A DNA stretch of 60,000 nt, taken from Nymphaea colorata (lineage: Eukaryota; Streptophyta; Magnoliopsida; Nymphaeales; Nymphaeaceae). The stretch covers positions 6,021,001-6,081,000 of the forward strand of contig NC_045148.1 of assembly GCF_008831285.2 (NCBI RefSeq), in the 5' to 3' direction. This document shows positions 11,077-22,556 of this stretch, piece by piece. Under the pieces are notes generated by a model. That model made no database searches. It had not been told where the DNA came from and saw nothing but the letters and a program-made list of their open reading frames with translations. The position numbers were made by a program, and so were the translations under genes. Positions within the stretch are counted from its first letter, which is position 1. Each line of letters starts with the position of its first letter.

Positions 11077-11667
11077 TTGAGAATTCCAACTTCACCAACG
11101 TTTCATGTCTCCTTTTTTATTGGCCCATCTGATGCTTCTTCTGCAATTGCCATGTTCAATATTCTATACAGCCTTGTTAATCAAGTTTTTTCCATCTATC
11201 CCTTCTTTTTCCCTGTTATTCAGTTTGTTGAAGTTGTTGCAAGCTCACTGATGAACACTTTTCACATGAAACAAGGGCTTTACGATGGAGCTAATGGGAA
11301 GATGTACAAGTCAGTACCAGTTATAGGTGGAGCTTTTAACATAACTAGCGAGGGATAGAAATTTCTGATCTACACTGCCCTTTTCAGCTTGCAAAACAGA
11401 CTTGGCGATGGGATCCCACTGGTTTCATGCAGATATGATGGGACCGACGAAGTCATCCAATTTCTTTCCTATGGGGGTGCCACAACAACAACTGATGGGC
11501 CTGTAGTGGGCTCTCAATCTTTGTACATAGTCCTTAGAGAAGCTGACGACTCACCTGAGCTAGGTTCATTGGGATTAATAGGAAATGGCTTGATATTTAT
11601 TATATGGAAAACACTCTCTCCATGGCTGTTGAGGAGAGAGTTTACTTGTGGATGTAAATTCTTTTGA
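11077..11667 (+). pseudogene. Unidentified reading frame with one in-frame stop
   Basis: Frame 1 is open from 11077 to 11667 apart from a single TAG at 11356-11358, giving 93 and about 102 codons. The first half has two hydrophobic stretches (about residues 20-60) and ends SLMNTFHMKQGLYDGANGKM and VPVIGGAFNITSEG. After the stop it continues KFLIYTALFSLQNRLGDGIP, then an acidic stretch with YDGTDEVIQFLSYGGA. Composition is gene-like and unlike the surrounding AT-rich DNA. A cccttttcag just after the stop could be a splice acceptor, so the stop might lie in an intron. I do not recognise the family. It could be a captured host gene fragment, a pseudogene or part of an unknown element. Confidence 0.4.
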
Positions 11668-11699
11668 ATTGAACCACTTAAAAATCTTGATCTCATTTT

Positions 11700-14175
11700 A
11701 TGAAAGTATCTCATTGTCTTTCAACTATGGATTCAAGTGCTGCATCTTCATCTTGTATATTGTCTTCATATTGACCCAGCTGGACATCATTCCCCGCTTT
11801 CAAAAATAGAAAAAATCCCAACCCAAACCCATGATTCATTTGCCATCTCCATTCGTCATTCACATGAAAAAGACGTGCATAAAATGTCCATCACTTCCAG
11901 CAAGGTAATACTTGGGAACATGTCACAAATTGTAAAGATTAGAATGATCAAAATCATGCATAAGGGTTGCAGTTTTGGAGCAGAAAAAGAGAGGTTCTAC
12001 TCTTGAGTTAAATGGCTTGGTGAATACCTCAAACCATAAGACTGGTGAGGATCTTCACTGTGGTGACGAATCACCAACATTTTGTAGGCTGAAAATCAAG
12101 TCAATTGCTGGTTTTAATTGAAGAAAAGAAATAGAACCCACTGATTTTGGCGTTAGGATGTTAAAAACCCAGGTATTCAAGCCGTTGCTTTTAACATGAT
12201 AGAAAGAGGCGTCAACCATTATCTAGGCTGCTGCAAAGCAGGCAAGGTGGAATCGTTCTGCCCCTGTTAGCAGTCAGCCTCTTTGTGGCTGCTAAATGAA
12301 GTCCGATCCACATTCTTTCTGGAAACAAATATGTATGCATGTCAATATAAATCATTTTCATGCAACTTAGAGAGGTTGCTGGCTTGATTTGCTGGAAATC
12401 TTCAGGTAAAGTTAAACTTGGATTGATGTCCAAAACAGGGCAGAACAGGGCGCCGAGTTGGGTTGAATGTTGTGGCTGGAATCAACTCAAGCGAAGGGCA
12501 GCTGATGAGCTGAAAACTCTTTGAGCAAGTGATTGGCCAGGCTGAAATGTCTAGGATGGGGAAGCGACTTAGGCTGAGTCGCCTTGAGTAGAAATGCCTA
12601 GGCTGGACCCGGCTGGGCTGTGACACCTTGAATGAGGGCGCCTAGGCTGAACCAAGCTGCTGCCTTGTAGGTGGTTGGAGTCGAGTTGAAGATGCCTACC
12701 TCAAGTGCACCTTAGTGGAGGTGATTGGCTAGAGAGTTGATGTGTTGGACCAAGCTTTGGGCTGATGGAGAGGATGGCTGGATGAGTTGATGCGCACGGT
12801 CGAAGTGCCTCCTGCTGCTAGGAACAAGGAAGCTCAAGAGATCTTGAGAGAGTAGCGTGATCTCAAGGTGGGAGTGACGTGGGAGCTTAAGTGATCTCTT
12901 GAGAGAGATGTCCACCCTTCCCAAGGGGTTGCTAAGGGTTGTTCATATAGGCACCAAATCATTATGACTTGGAACAATTTCCATGATTTTGGCATAGAGA
13001 AGAAACAAGCGCTGCCTGCAAGAGCACTTTCTTCCATGCCAACAAGCGCTCTCACTTTGGCTTTCTTGAACAAGCATGGAGGGGCTGCCTTTTCATCTCA
13101 GCCTTAGAGATTTGGTCCTTGACCAGCTAGTTAGGATTCAAATGGGAAAGGAAAGGAAAGGGGCACACCATTAATGGCTGGTTCCCCTTCCAATTGAATC
13201 AGAATTTTCTGGTTCCGTTAATGGAACCAAATAGGGAGAACGTCCAAATGGGCTGTCCCATTTTTTCAAATTTAAAAATACTGTTTCAAATTCCTTGAAT
13301 TTGAACCTAGTGAGGGGGGAGTAAGTCTTTTTGCACTTTTCCTCCTGTACTTTTAGAAATTCTAGATGAGGATAAAGAAAGATTTATTGTTCGAATACCT
13401 CCTCAGTTTTTCACTATTTTGAAAAAGCGATTAGATAATTTGAAATTTTTTTAATAAAGTATGCTCGGTTGAGCAACCCTTTATTTGATCGGTCAAGATC
13501 ATGGCTGGTCTAGTCTTGAGTACTTTGTCACGGCGAGTCGAGGTTGAAAGAGTCTTTTGACTCGCTTGAATTGGGAATGGATTAATTTGATAGTGTATGA
13601 TCCGAATTAAATTTGGATAATGATTCTTGTGAATTTTTTTGAAAATAATTTTTAGGAAAATTGAGGAAATCATCTATCTAGGCGATTCATTCCTAGATTT
13701 TTCTAGAAAGAGACATAGAGAGGGAGAAAGTCACACCGACTTAATTTTCTCTCTTCGTGTTGGAATAAGATTTTAGTCCTTACTAATGAGAATTTTAATC
13801 TTGATTGAAAATTTACGTTTTAGATCTTGAATTGCATTGATCTCAAACTTAATCTTAGAATTTTGTCTAAATTTGACATAAATCTTATTTTTTGTTCATT
13901 GAATTTTTCGAAAGTGGTACCTATACTTGAACCTAGAATTAGATTAAGGGGACATTGACTCCGGTCTGGGAATTTTCTTGAAAATTTTCAAAATTGTCAT
14001 TGAGAAAAATTTGGAAAATTTTGAGGTATAAACAGTGTGACCATTTTTTGATGAGTTGGCTCATGTCTTCCCTGAATAAGCCTACTCCCAGCCATGTTAT
14101 TGGATTGAACACTTCGTGTGAGGTGTAGACAACCCTTAAAAATTCATAAGCTGCACACTCAAAATCTTGCATTAT
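11700..14175. other. Spacer without recognisable genes
   Basis: Both strands carry only short frames with no recognisable domain. A moderately GC-rich stretch at 12380-12930 has repeated aggctg/gctgagt motifs. Nothing further is supported. Confidence 0.5.
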
Positions 14176-14179
14176 GCAG

Positions 14180-15060
14180 TTAAAATGCCAGCTTCAATAC
14201 GTTAGAAAAGGAAATAAATCTGTCGATGAATATCTTCAGCAAACTAAAGTTCATCGCACACCAGCTTGCAATTGAATCCAAGCCAATACTGGAGAATAAT
14301 TTGGCTATGCAGCTTCCTAAAGGTCACTCATTGGAATACCGTGCTTTTAAAACCTCAATTGAGACTAGAATGAATCTTGTTTCTTTGAATGAACTACATG
14401 GCATGCTCCTTATTTATTATATCAAATCAGCTTACTGCTTCAGTCAATCTTGTGTCAAAATCTAAAAATTTTAGTCGTGGTGGCTTCTCATCTTAAAGCC
14501 ATGGAGACAGTGGCCAGCGAAGAGAAGATTGTTCCAACGATAACAAACCAAAAATAATATGTCAGATTTATGAGAAAACTTGACATTCAGCACAAACCTT
14601 TTATTAATTGCCAAAAATAATGTCATATTTATGAGAAAACTTGACATTCAGCACAAACCTTTTATTAATTGGCTTCTTTTGTTCAAAATAACAATCTACC
14701 TTTGCCGAAAGCATATTATGTTGCACCTGACAATGAACAAGTGTAAGATAAAAACTGGTATAGACTGAGGCACCTCACACCATGTCAACTTGTTGTTACA
14801 CTCCGAATACCATGGGGAAGACAGCATTCACAATGGCATGTTCGAGACTCTCACATGTTGGATCTTCTTCTTTTGATAATTTTATTATTGATAATATCCT
14901 GCATATGCCTCAGGTCTCCAATAATCTTTTGTTCGTTTCTCCTACGGACAATGATCACTTTTTGAACTTTACCCGTTTGGTTGCTATGTGAAGGACCACA
15001 AGTCAAGGAGAGTTCTTCAAGGGCAAAGTGAAGGAAGTATTTAATACGTGTCTTTAGTTG
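14180..15060 (+). pseudogene. Ty1/copia gag-protease fragment
   Basis: A broken plus-strand copia piece. At 14226-14420 it reads as a UBN2-type gag: IAHQLAIESKPILENNLAMQ, then LEYRAFKTSIETRMNLVSLNELHGMLL. At 14760-14990 it reads as the protease/pre-integrase start: a degenerate DSGA-SHHVT, a SEYHGEDS-like stretch in another frame, then SHVGSSSFDNFIIDNILHMP and QVSNNLLFVSPTDNDHFLNF. No LTRs or pol flank it. It is in opposite orientation to the copia element at 15764-20525 and is an independent fragment. Confidence 0.8.
14548..14671. repeat. Tandem duplication, about 62-bp unit x2
   Basis: ccaaaaataat...ttttattaattg occurs at 14548 and again at 14611, inside the copia fragment. Confidence 0.88.
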
Positions 15061-15763
15061 TAAATAAATAAGTTCTAGTGGCTGAACGAGAAACTTAATG
15101 ATTTTCTACAAGGTTCAAGAAGCCTTGTGAAATTGGGCAACTTTTCAAATTCAAGTGATGACCAAATTGTCAACATCTATCAGGTAGGTGTGAACAACTA
15201 GTTGAGTAGCTCGAACTGACTCGATAAAGCTCATCTGGAGCTCGAATTCGAGTTGGCTTTCTGAACAAACAAGTCTAGCTTGCATTGTAGAATGACTTGT
15301 TTATGTAACCAAGTCCAGCTCAAGTGTACTTAACTCAAACTCGAACTCAAGTCAATCTGTAAAACTTCAGCAGTCTTCCTGCCTTAAACTTGCCAACTTT
15401 TTTCTTTTTTTCTTTTCGTGCTTCCCGAGTCTCCTGACGTTGCAGGCCTGCAATTTCTTTTCAGCTGCATCTACCTCTTTCTCTTGATATACCACGATCC
15501 TCTTTCTCACTCAAGCAGCCAAGCTTGTCTCTTTTCCCTTCTTCATTATTTTTAATTCTTAACCAAAACACTCATCTTTGTAGGAGAAGCCTTTTCTCCT
15601 CCCAACCATAATTAACTTCTAGAAAAAAAATAATAAATAAAGAGGAGGCTATTCTTCTCCTACTTGTACAAATCGAATCACATCATATCATCTTGTGATG
15701 GGACACTCTCTAGCTTTTATTAGTAAGCAAGGTTCCTATAAATAGAAACTTGGTAGTTGGAAG

Positions 15764-16118
15764 TGAAACAGTAAAGGTTGAGAAAAAAAAAATAACACAA
15801 AGGTCATGAAAAAGCCTTTTGCGTGATGACGAGCAGGAGTAATCCTTAACATATATAATATGGTTTACAATATCAGGCGTTACAACGGCTGGACATAATT
15901 TACAAAATATGGTAACATGATAATGAAGGAAATATACAAGGGATTGCAACATAATTTTAAAATTTTAAAATTCCTTTCCTTAGTTGTGCTGATCCACCAC
16001 CTGGCAATCTCTCTTTGGCATCTTGAGTTGATTCAACTACCCGGCGATCTCTCCTTGACATCTTGAGTTGATTCAACCACCCGGAGATCTCTCCTGAACA
16101 GCTGGAGAATCTTTCACA
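15764..16118 (-). repeat. Copia 3' LTR (355 bp)
   Basis: Direct repeat of 20212-20525. It is longer than its partner because a roughly 42-bp unit (catcttgagttgattcaact...) is duplicated near 16019 and 16061. Confidence 0.88.
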
Positions 16119-16254
16119 TGCTCCCTAAAGCTGAGTGTGGTAGGAACAATGCTCAGCTTGTCTTTGAATTCTCTGAGCTTAACAAATACAAGAGGTTTTG
16201 TAAGACCATCAAGTATTTGCTTCGATGTTATAATAAATTTAATTTAAATATTCT

Positions 16255-16600
16255 ATTTTTACACATGGTCTCGCACAAAGTGAAAATCAACTTTGATGTG
16301 GTTTGTGCAAACATGAAAGGCTAGATTCATTGCTAAGTACAATGCCCCTATTTTATCGCACTACAATGTTGGGGCTCCAGCCCCCGAGATTCCTAATTGT
16401 AAATAGAGATTTAGCCACAAAAGTTCAGTTGCAGTGCATACGAGAAATCTATATTCAGCTTTTGTATTCAATCAGGCGACCATTTGTTGCGTTTTTAAAT
16501 GTCCAAGATATAATATTATCACCAAAGAACATGACACATCCACCTTTTGATTTTTTGTCTTCAATACTCCTATCCCAATCCACATCGGTAAATATGCTTA
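16255..16600 (-). pseudogene. Copia RNase H remnant
   Basis: Minus-strand translation near 16310-16260 gives TNHIKVDFHFVRDHV, matching the conserved end of copia RNase H (KHI-ID-HF-RE). The rest up to the reverse transcriptase remnant is frameshifted. Confidence 0.7.
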
Positions 16601-17788
16601 GATGAAGATGATATCATCTTTGAATACACAAACCAAAATGAATTTTCCCTTTAAATATATGAGAATTCGCTTTATAAGGCTCCAATGATAGTCCAAGGAT
16701 TGATGCATGTATTGACAAGCTCGATTTACTGCAAACACTACATCCAGACCCATGAGAGTGATATATTGTAATGCTCCCACCACGCTATGATAGAGGGTAG
16801 GATCTGAGAACGGAGTGCTAGATCCTGAAGCATGGCCAGCGAACATAGGAGCTTGGACAGCTTGACATTTGTCATTTTAGCTTTTTGTAAAATGTTTTGG
16901 AGATATGATGGCTGTTGAAGGACCAAAGAATTAGATTGCTGAGTCACCCTCTATGCCGAGAAAGTATGATAAATCCCCCTATTGAAAAGGATGCTCAAAG
17001 TTTGGTGAGATTTTGATTTATGAGCTCAATGGATGATTCACTGACAATAACATCATCAACATAAACTAAAATGTTTATCTTTTCACATCCTTTGTTAAAA
17101 ATAAAAAAGACGCATCCGATTGAGATACTTGAAATCCAATGGTGCTGAGAAAGATGCTAAGATGGTGATAGCATGCGCGACGGGCCTGCTTTAACCCATA
17201 AAGCACCTTATTTAATTTGCATACATGAGATGGAAACTTTGGATCATCAAACCCCTTTGATTGAGTGATATAAATATCTTCACAAAGCCGTTTAGAAATG
17301 CATTATAAAAATCGAGCTAGCAAAGTGGCATGTGTGTTGCACAACAATGATGAGGATGACTTGGATAGTAGTGTGCTTAATAGTGGGACTCAGAGTCTCC
17401 AAATAATCCACCCCGGCTTCTTGTAAAAATCCTCGAGCAACCAGTCACCTTGTACCAAGAAATGGAACCATTAGCATTTTGTTTAAAAATTGTATATCCA
17501 TTTAGTATCAATGATATTACTCTCTGTGCATCGTGGTACTAGAATCCAAGTGTCATTCTTATGCAGCTCATGTATTTGTTGTTGCATAGCTTTAATCCAG
17601 TGAGTGGTGATGCTGGCCTCTTTGAACGTGCCTGGTTTACGTTCTGGATCCATTTCTATTGGAGCAGAAAATACCTTTGGTTTGAGAGAACCCGTCATGG
17701 AGTGGGTGATCATTTCATGCAAGTAAGTTGGTGGCCGACTAGAAGCTGTGGTGGTTTCATGACTTTGTAGTTCACTTGTGGTGGGCAC
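16598..17788 (-). pseudogene. Copia reverse transcriptase remnant
   Basis: The start (17788-17483) reads as the beginning of an RVT_2 domain: FKEASITTHWIKAMQQQIHE, then LHKNDTWILVPR and IIDTKWIYNF. The catalytic motif LVYVDDVIVS is intact (YVDD at 17063-17052). The end (16947-16598) has the LVLQQPSYLQNIL and YHSVVGALQYITLMGLDVVF-type blocks. Several frameshifts and stops separate these blocks. Confidence 0.88.
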
Positions 17789-17976
17789 TTGAAGATCTGG
17801 ATCAGCAGTACTATGAGGCTCGAATGGAGGAAGTTATGACACTGAATCATTTTCTGACTGAATATGGATGGCCTCAGGCTGAACAACACTTGATGAAGCT
17901 TGCCACCCTATATTATTGTGGTGGAATAATGATGGTCCTGGATTTGAGTCTTTGATTGGATCTGGTTCTACATGAT

Positions 17977-18900
17977 TTAGATTTGCTGTATCACATGCAT
18001 TAATAGTAGGAAAATAAAATTGACGTAGTCAATGATTAAATTATTCTCATAGAATGAGACATCATGGAAGTTGCTGGAGCCTCTAGAATGCTCATAAAAA
18101 ATGATGTGACTATAAATTATCACTTGCCTTGATTTGGGGTCTAGACACATATTTCCCTTGTGTTGACTCTCATATCCAATAAAAATACAAGGAGTCATCT
18201 ATGGTTGAAACTTAGTCTCATTGCTCAATGTCAATAATGGATAGCACTTAAAGAAATCCATAGTCGGGAACTTGATTGAACATTATTTGAAAAGGTGATT
18301 TAATATAGTTTGAAAGTGGGTAGCTGGTTAATTATATAAGCAGCCGTTCGATGACATGCCGATTCTTTTTTCTATAATCTCGTTCTGTTTGGGTCTACAT
18401 GGGCATGAAAATCAGTGTATAATTCCTTGTTTTTCCAATTGATTCTCAAAGCTTTTATTGTAAAATTCTCCACCATTGTCAAGTTGAAATGATTTGATGG
18501 TGGTTCCCGACTGTTTTTCCACAATAAGTTTGAAATTGACAAACCACTAGTATACTTCTCCTTTACTTTTCAATGGAATAGTCAAGTAAAGTGGAAATAA
18601 TTGCCAACAATCAATAAGAAATACTTATAACCATCTCTTGACACCATAGGGGCTGGTCCCCAACATCCATGTGAAGAAGATCTAAAGTTCTAGCAGCATG
18701 AAAAAAAGACAAAGTTAAAAGGTAAGTTATGTGCCTTTCCGATTAAACAGCCTTCACACACTTTTTTTGGAATAGGACTATTTATTGAAATATGATTAAG
18801 AGAATTAAGCAAAGACACTGTGTTCCTATTAGCATGCCTGAGTCAACAATGCCATTCATTATATGACCCTCAAACTTACTTTATTTTTCGAGCCACACAC
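17977..18900 (-). pseudogene. Copia integrase remnant
   Basis: The C-terminal part at 18198-18060 reads CIFIGYESQHKGNMCLDPKS, then RQVIIYSHIIFYE, the conserved copia integrase end. The upstream integrase core (about 18200-18900) is present only as frameshifted pieces. Confidence 0.75.
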
Positions 18901-18995
18901 ATCTTCTTGATCTCCTCATCAGTTCTTGAACTGGGTAAAGGTCATCATTGGTTTTTGGTCCCTAAGAAGCACTAAACCTATCTTATGGTCCTTGA

Positions 18996-19583
18996 TCACA
19001 AATTCAATGGAGTAAATCCAAAAGTACAATTATTATTGGATGTAAACCAGCACATGAAAATAAATTTGTATGCAATCTCAGAGATATGTGAGCTATTTTT
19101 CAAAATGAAAGAAGTCCCTTGAATATAAACCAGAAAGTCCCTTACGTGAGAAATGGGTAAGAACATATTGTTTCCAACCATTACAGATTTGGAACCCAAG
19201 TAATTCTGCTTGTTTTCCAAATGTTCATCACTAGCAACAACTTTATTTGTTGCCCATGTGTCTAGGTACAAACATTCATCTCCATGTTCCTGCAATGTTA
19301 TGGCTGAAAAAGAACAGAGATTAATATCCCACCATGTCTTAGTTGTGTGGCCCTTATGGTCACAATATTGACACTCAATGGATGCCTTATATTGCTGATT
19401 TCCAAACATTGTTTGTCGATGGTTATTGGATTGATGCTGATTTCTGCCTAAACCACCTTTTCCTTGATAAAATCCTCGACTGCGTCCACATCCGCAATCT
19501 CGGTGGGTATTGAAGGCTGTCATAGTGACTTGTTTCTCCATAGGCAATTCAACAACCGCATGTTTCATAATTAGGAGACGCAT
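18996..19583 (-). pseudogene. Copia gag zinc knuckle and protease remnant
   Basis: An open stretch of 195 codons. The zinc knuckle is at residues 71-84 (CQYCDHKGHTTKTW); its last Cys is replaced by Trp. The protease active site is degenerate (LDTWATNKVV in place of LDSGAT). Downstream blocks VMVGNNMFLPISHV and FILKNSSHISEI are typical of Tork-like copia. Confidence 0.85.
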
Positions 19584-19915
19584 TTCTTAGCCAACAAGAG
19601 ATCGTAGATCTCAGCAAGGGTGGGCATCTTTGCTGCCGACGTGACTAGGGAGGTGACCAGACTCTCATAATTCGATGAAAGTCCACTAGACAAAATTTGA
19701 ACTAAATATTCATTGGTGTGTGATAGCCAGCAACATCAAGAGAATCAATTAAAAATTTAATTTTTTACAAGAAACCATATCGGAGTTACCATTTTTAATG
19801 AACATCAGATCTTTTTTCAATAACATGAATTGCAGTGGGGACTAAGACTCATAGGATTTTTCCAATGCAAACCAGGCTTCTCGCACTGAGCGAGCCCTGA
19901 TTATTTGACCAAGAA

Positions 19916-20199
19916 CTACTTCAGAGAAGATGGCTTTAATCCAGCTGAAAGCCAATTGATCTGTTTTCTCCATACAACAAACTCAGGCTTGAGTTCATCT
20001 TTTCCGTCTCTTAAAATGGTTTTTGTCAAAGCTTTAGTCGATCCATCGACAAACTTCAGTAGGTCTTGCGAGATCACAACGTATTCAAGTTGGCTCCTCC
20101 ACAACAAATAATTGTCTCGGTTTAACTTCACAAAGGCATGGGTTCCACTTGTGTTCCATTGCATTGATGATGACAACACCATATGCTTGAGAGTCAAAA
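19916..20199 (-). pseudogene. Copia gag N-terminal remnant
   Basis: Reads FVKLNRDNYLLWRSQLEYVV then DLLKFVDGS and FVVWRKQINWL, the conserved start of copia gag, just downstream of the primer site. It is broken before the zinc knuckle part. Confidence 0.85.
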
Positions 20200-20211
20200 G
20201 CTCTAATACCA
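20200..20211 (-). other. Copia primer-binding site
   Basis: Minus strand TGGTATTAGAGC, one mismatch from the plant initiator-Met-tRNA site TGGTATCAGAGC, directly next to the 5' LTR. Confidence 0.85.
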
Positions 20212-20525
20212 CGAAACGATAAAGGTTGACAAAGAAAAGAATAACACAAGGTGATGATAAAGCTTCTTGCGTGATGACAATCAAGAGTACTCCTTAACAT
20301 ATGTAATATGGTTTACAATATCAAATGTTACAACGGTTGGAGATAATTACAAAATGTGGTAACAAGATAATGAAGACAATATACAATGGATTACAACAGA
20401 ATTTTAAAATTTTAAAATTCCTTTCCTTAGTTGTGCTGGTCCACCTCCCAATGATCTCTCCTTAACGTCTTGAGCTGATTCAATCACCTGGAAATCTCTT
20501 CTTGACAGCTGGAGAATCTTTCACA
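20212..20525 (-). repeat. Copia 5' LTR (314 bp)
   Basis: Direct repeat of 15764-16118 with many point differences, so the insertion is old. Confidence 0.88.
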
Positions 20526-20692
20526 AGGAGGGCATTAAATTTTTGCTCGATGAACCTTACAAGCCAAGTCAAGGATCTCAATTCGAGTTGAGCTTGAGCA
20601 TGATTCATTGAGATCAACTTGATCCAGCTCGACCTGAGTATTTTAGGCCTTGAGCCGAGGTCGAACTAGCCCTCGGCTCATGTTCCTACCTT

Positions 20693-21504
20693 TAAGAAAA
20701 CCCATTCTTGACAGCAATTTCACCATATGGCAAGCATTCTGAACCTTATAAAGGTTGGGTGTAGGTAGTTATCTTCAATCTAATCAACTTGAGTGGGATA
20801 CTGATCATGGCACATTGCAAGAAACTAAGAAAATAATGCCAAGGAAGAAAGAAGATTGCAAGAAGAGGAAACGTAAGTTAATGTGAAGTAACATAATAAT
20901 CCAAGGAAGAAAGAAGATTGCAAAAAGAGGAAACCTTGTTTAAGACAAGTTAAATGTCATGTTGCTGCAAAGAAAAAGAAAGAAGATCATTAGTAGAGGA
21001 ATGTGATCGTGATGATGTAACGTTAAGGTGCTAGAAACATTAGCTAAGATAAGTCAATATCATAAGCGCGCTGCAATAAAAGGAAGAAAGTCATTACTAT
21101 ACATCAGCTAATGACAAAACTGCAAGTAAAGAAAAATCTGCTACAATAGAAGGCGGACTCTTGCCATGTTCGTTAAAGAGGGCAAATCTCAGCAGCCGTT
21201 CATCGGTAGTGAAAGAAGGTAAATCGCAACAAAGTAAGAAAAGAAACTATGAAATGTTTGAGTGATAACATAAATGATGGCAAGTTTCACCTAAATGAAA
21301 AGCAACCTACTCTTCAAAAAATAGAGTAATAGTGAATCCCTGGGATCTTGTGTCAATCTATGTTCAACCTTATAAATAACACGGCTGGTTTGGGGCCTAT
21401 GCGTGTGGTTTGGTGCCGTCCAAACCGATTTAAATAAAAATATTTAAAATGTATAAATATAATATATAAATACATATTTAAAATGAAAAATAACATATAA
21501 AAAA

Positions 21505-21543
<39 letters not shown>

Positions 21544-21740
21544 AGAGAGATAAAAAATGTTTCTCGATAAGCACCACCCCCATCGTCCACTTGATTGAAG
21601 GAATGAGTTGTAAAGTGAATCATAAGGTGCAACGCTTCCCTGATCTTTTTCCCAAAAGTCTGAGGGATACTGTTCAGGTGCTTGGCTTGGCAAGAGAGGG
21701 AGATAGTGTGTGTGTTAGTTTGATTGAGAACAGGGACAGA
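20693..21740. other. Spacer without recognisable genes
   Basis: AT- and purine-rich. A short repeated motif (ccaaggaagaaagaagattgca) occurs at about 20838 and 20900. A (TA)n tract lies at 21508-21541. Confidence 0.5.
21508..21541. repeat. (TA)n microsatellite
   Basis: Unbroken AT dinucleotide run. Confidence 0.93.
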
Positions 21741-21905
21741 GCCAAGGGGGCCCTCCCCTAGGTCCTAGCCTCACCTCAAACTTAAAAAAAAAAATTAACA
21801 TGTAATTTTTTTTTATTTCATAAAAATTTGCAAAATGATATTTCGGTACCAATCAAAATTTAGACCCGGCCTCATCAAGATCAAAAATTTCTAGATCCAC
21901 TTCTG
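21741..21905. mobile_element. MITE-like repeat, 'gggcagagccaagg' family, copy 1
   Basis: Left end cagggacagagccaaggggg, AT-rich middle including aaaatgatatttcggt, degenerate right end. Same layout as the copies at 22353, 25700, 41806 and 45006. Confidence 0.5.
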
Positions 21906-21950
21906 ATTCAGATGGTGATGACTTTGACTTTCCCCCCTAAAATTTAAGGG

Positions 21951-22171
21951 ATGCCACAAGGAGTCAGCTTGACAGGGAGGGACACAGAGAGAGTGAGAGT
22001 GAGCAAGAGCACATCGAGAGAGAGAGGGAGGGGGTGCTTGCCGCTCAGGGCTTATGGGAGAAGGTTTTTCAAATTTTTTTTTTGGATCATGATCGTGGTC
22101 GTCCAATGGTGCCAAATAGGATGGCCACGATCTGATGTCCCTGATATTCCAAGATGTTAGGGTTATCATTA

Positions 22172-22267
<96 letters not shown>

Positions 22268-22350
22268 TGACTTTGTTGAGCCCTATCAAAAAAGTTGTGG
22301 AATTAGCCAATCATCTTGTTTTACGGCCCGAGCTAGGCTCAAACTAGGCT
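21951..22350 (+). repeat. Direct repeat left of the UGT-2 segment
   Basis: Matches 26868-27200: gacagggaggga, a gaga-rich stretch, an A/T run, an imperfect hairpin (gatcgtgg...ccacgatc), a (TA)n tract, then tgttgagccc and ttgttttac. The two copies bracket the duplicated UGT-2 segment. Confidence 0.8.
22178..22262. repeat. (TA)n microsatellite, about 84 bp
   Basis: The longest dinucleotide run in the window. Confidence 0.97.
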
Positions 22351-22352
22351 AC

Positions 22353-22556
22353 TTGGAGGTAGGGGCGAAGCCAAAGTAGGGCCCGCATCGGCCTTGGCTC
22401 TACCTCAATTTTTTTTTAAATTTACATGTAAATTTTAAAAAATTTCACTTCTTCTATATAAAAATTTTGAAAAATGATATTTTGGCTCTAGCCAAAATTT
22501 AAAAACTTTAATTCCGCCCACCTCATAAAATTTTTTTTGGCTCTGCCCATACCTAG
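22353..22556. mobile_element. MITE-like repeat, 'gggcagagccaagg' family, copy 2
   Basis: Ends form an imperfect terminal inverted repeat: aggggcgaagccaaag on the left, and ggtatgggcagagccaa on the opposite strand at the right. The middle is AT-rich. Confidence 0.6.

Larger units (their letters stand above)
15764..20525 (-). mobile_element. Ty1/copia LTR retrotransposon, complete in structure, coding decayed
   Basis: A 4.76-kb element read on the minus strand. It has a 5' LTR (20525-20212), a primer site next to it (20211-20200), gag, zinc knuckle, protease, integrase, reverse transcriptase and RNase H in the copia order, a short purine stretch (agggagca) and a 3' LTR (16118-15764). LTRs start TGTGAAAG and end with CA (mutated to CG in the 5' copy). 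The expected 5-bp target duplication is not perfect (ggaag versus aggag). Stops and frameshifts occur in every domain, so it is not autonomous now. Confidence 0.88.
15183..20692. mobile_element. Possible hAT-like MITE split by the copia element
   Basis: The left end reads ggtaggtgtgaacaactag at 15183. The minus strand from 20692 reads ggtaggaacatgagccgag. Both are followed by gagctcgaact-type motifs typical of the abundant plant gtgtgagcaactagctcga repeats. The two ends are inverted relative to each other and flank the copia insertion. No target-site duplication was found, so this is tentative. Confidence 0.35.

Noticed and set aside
22178-22262. Regularly repeated sequence as a possible CRISPR-like array
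   Set aside because: It is a simple (TA)n microsatellite in a plant genome, with no spacers.
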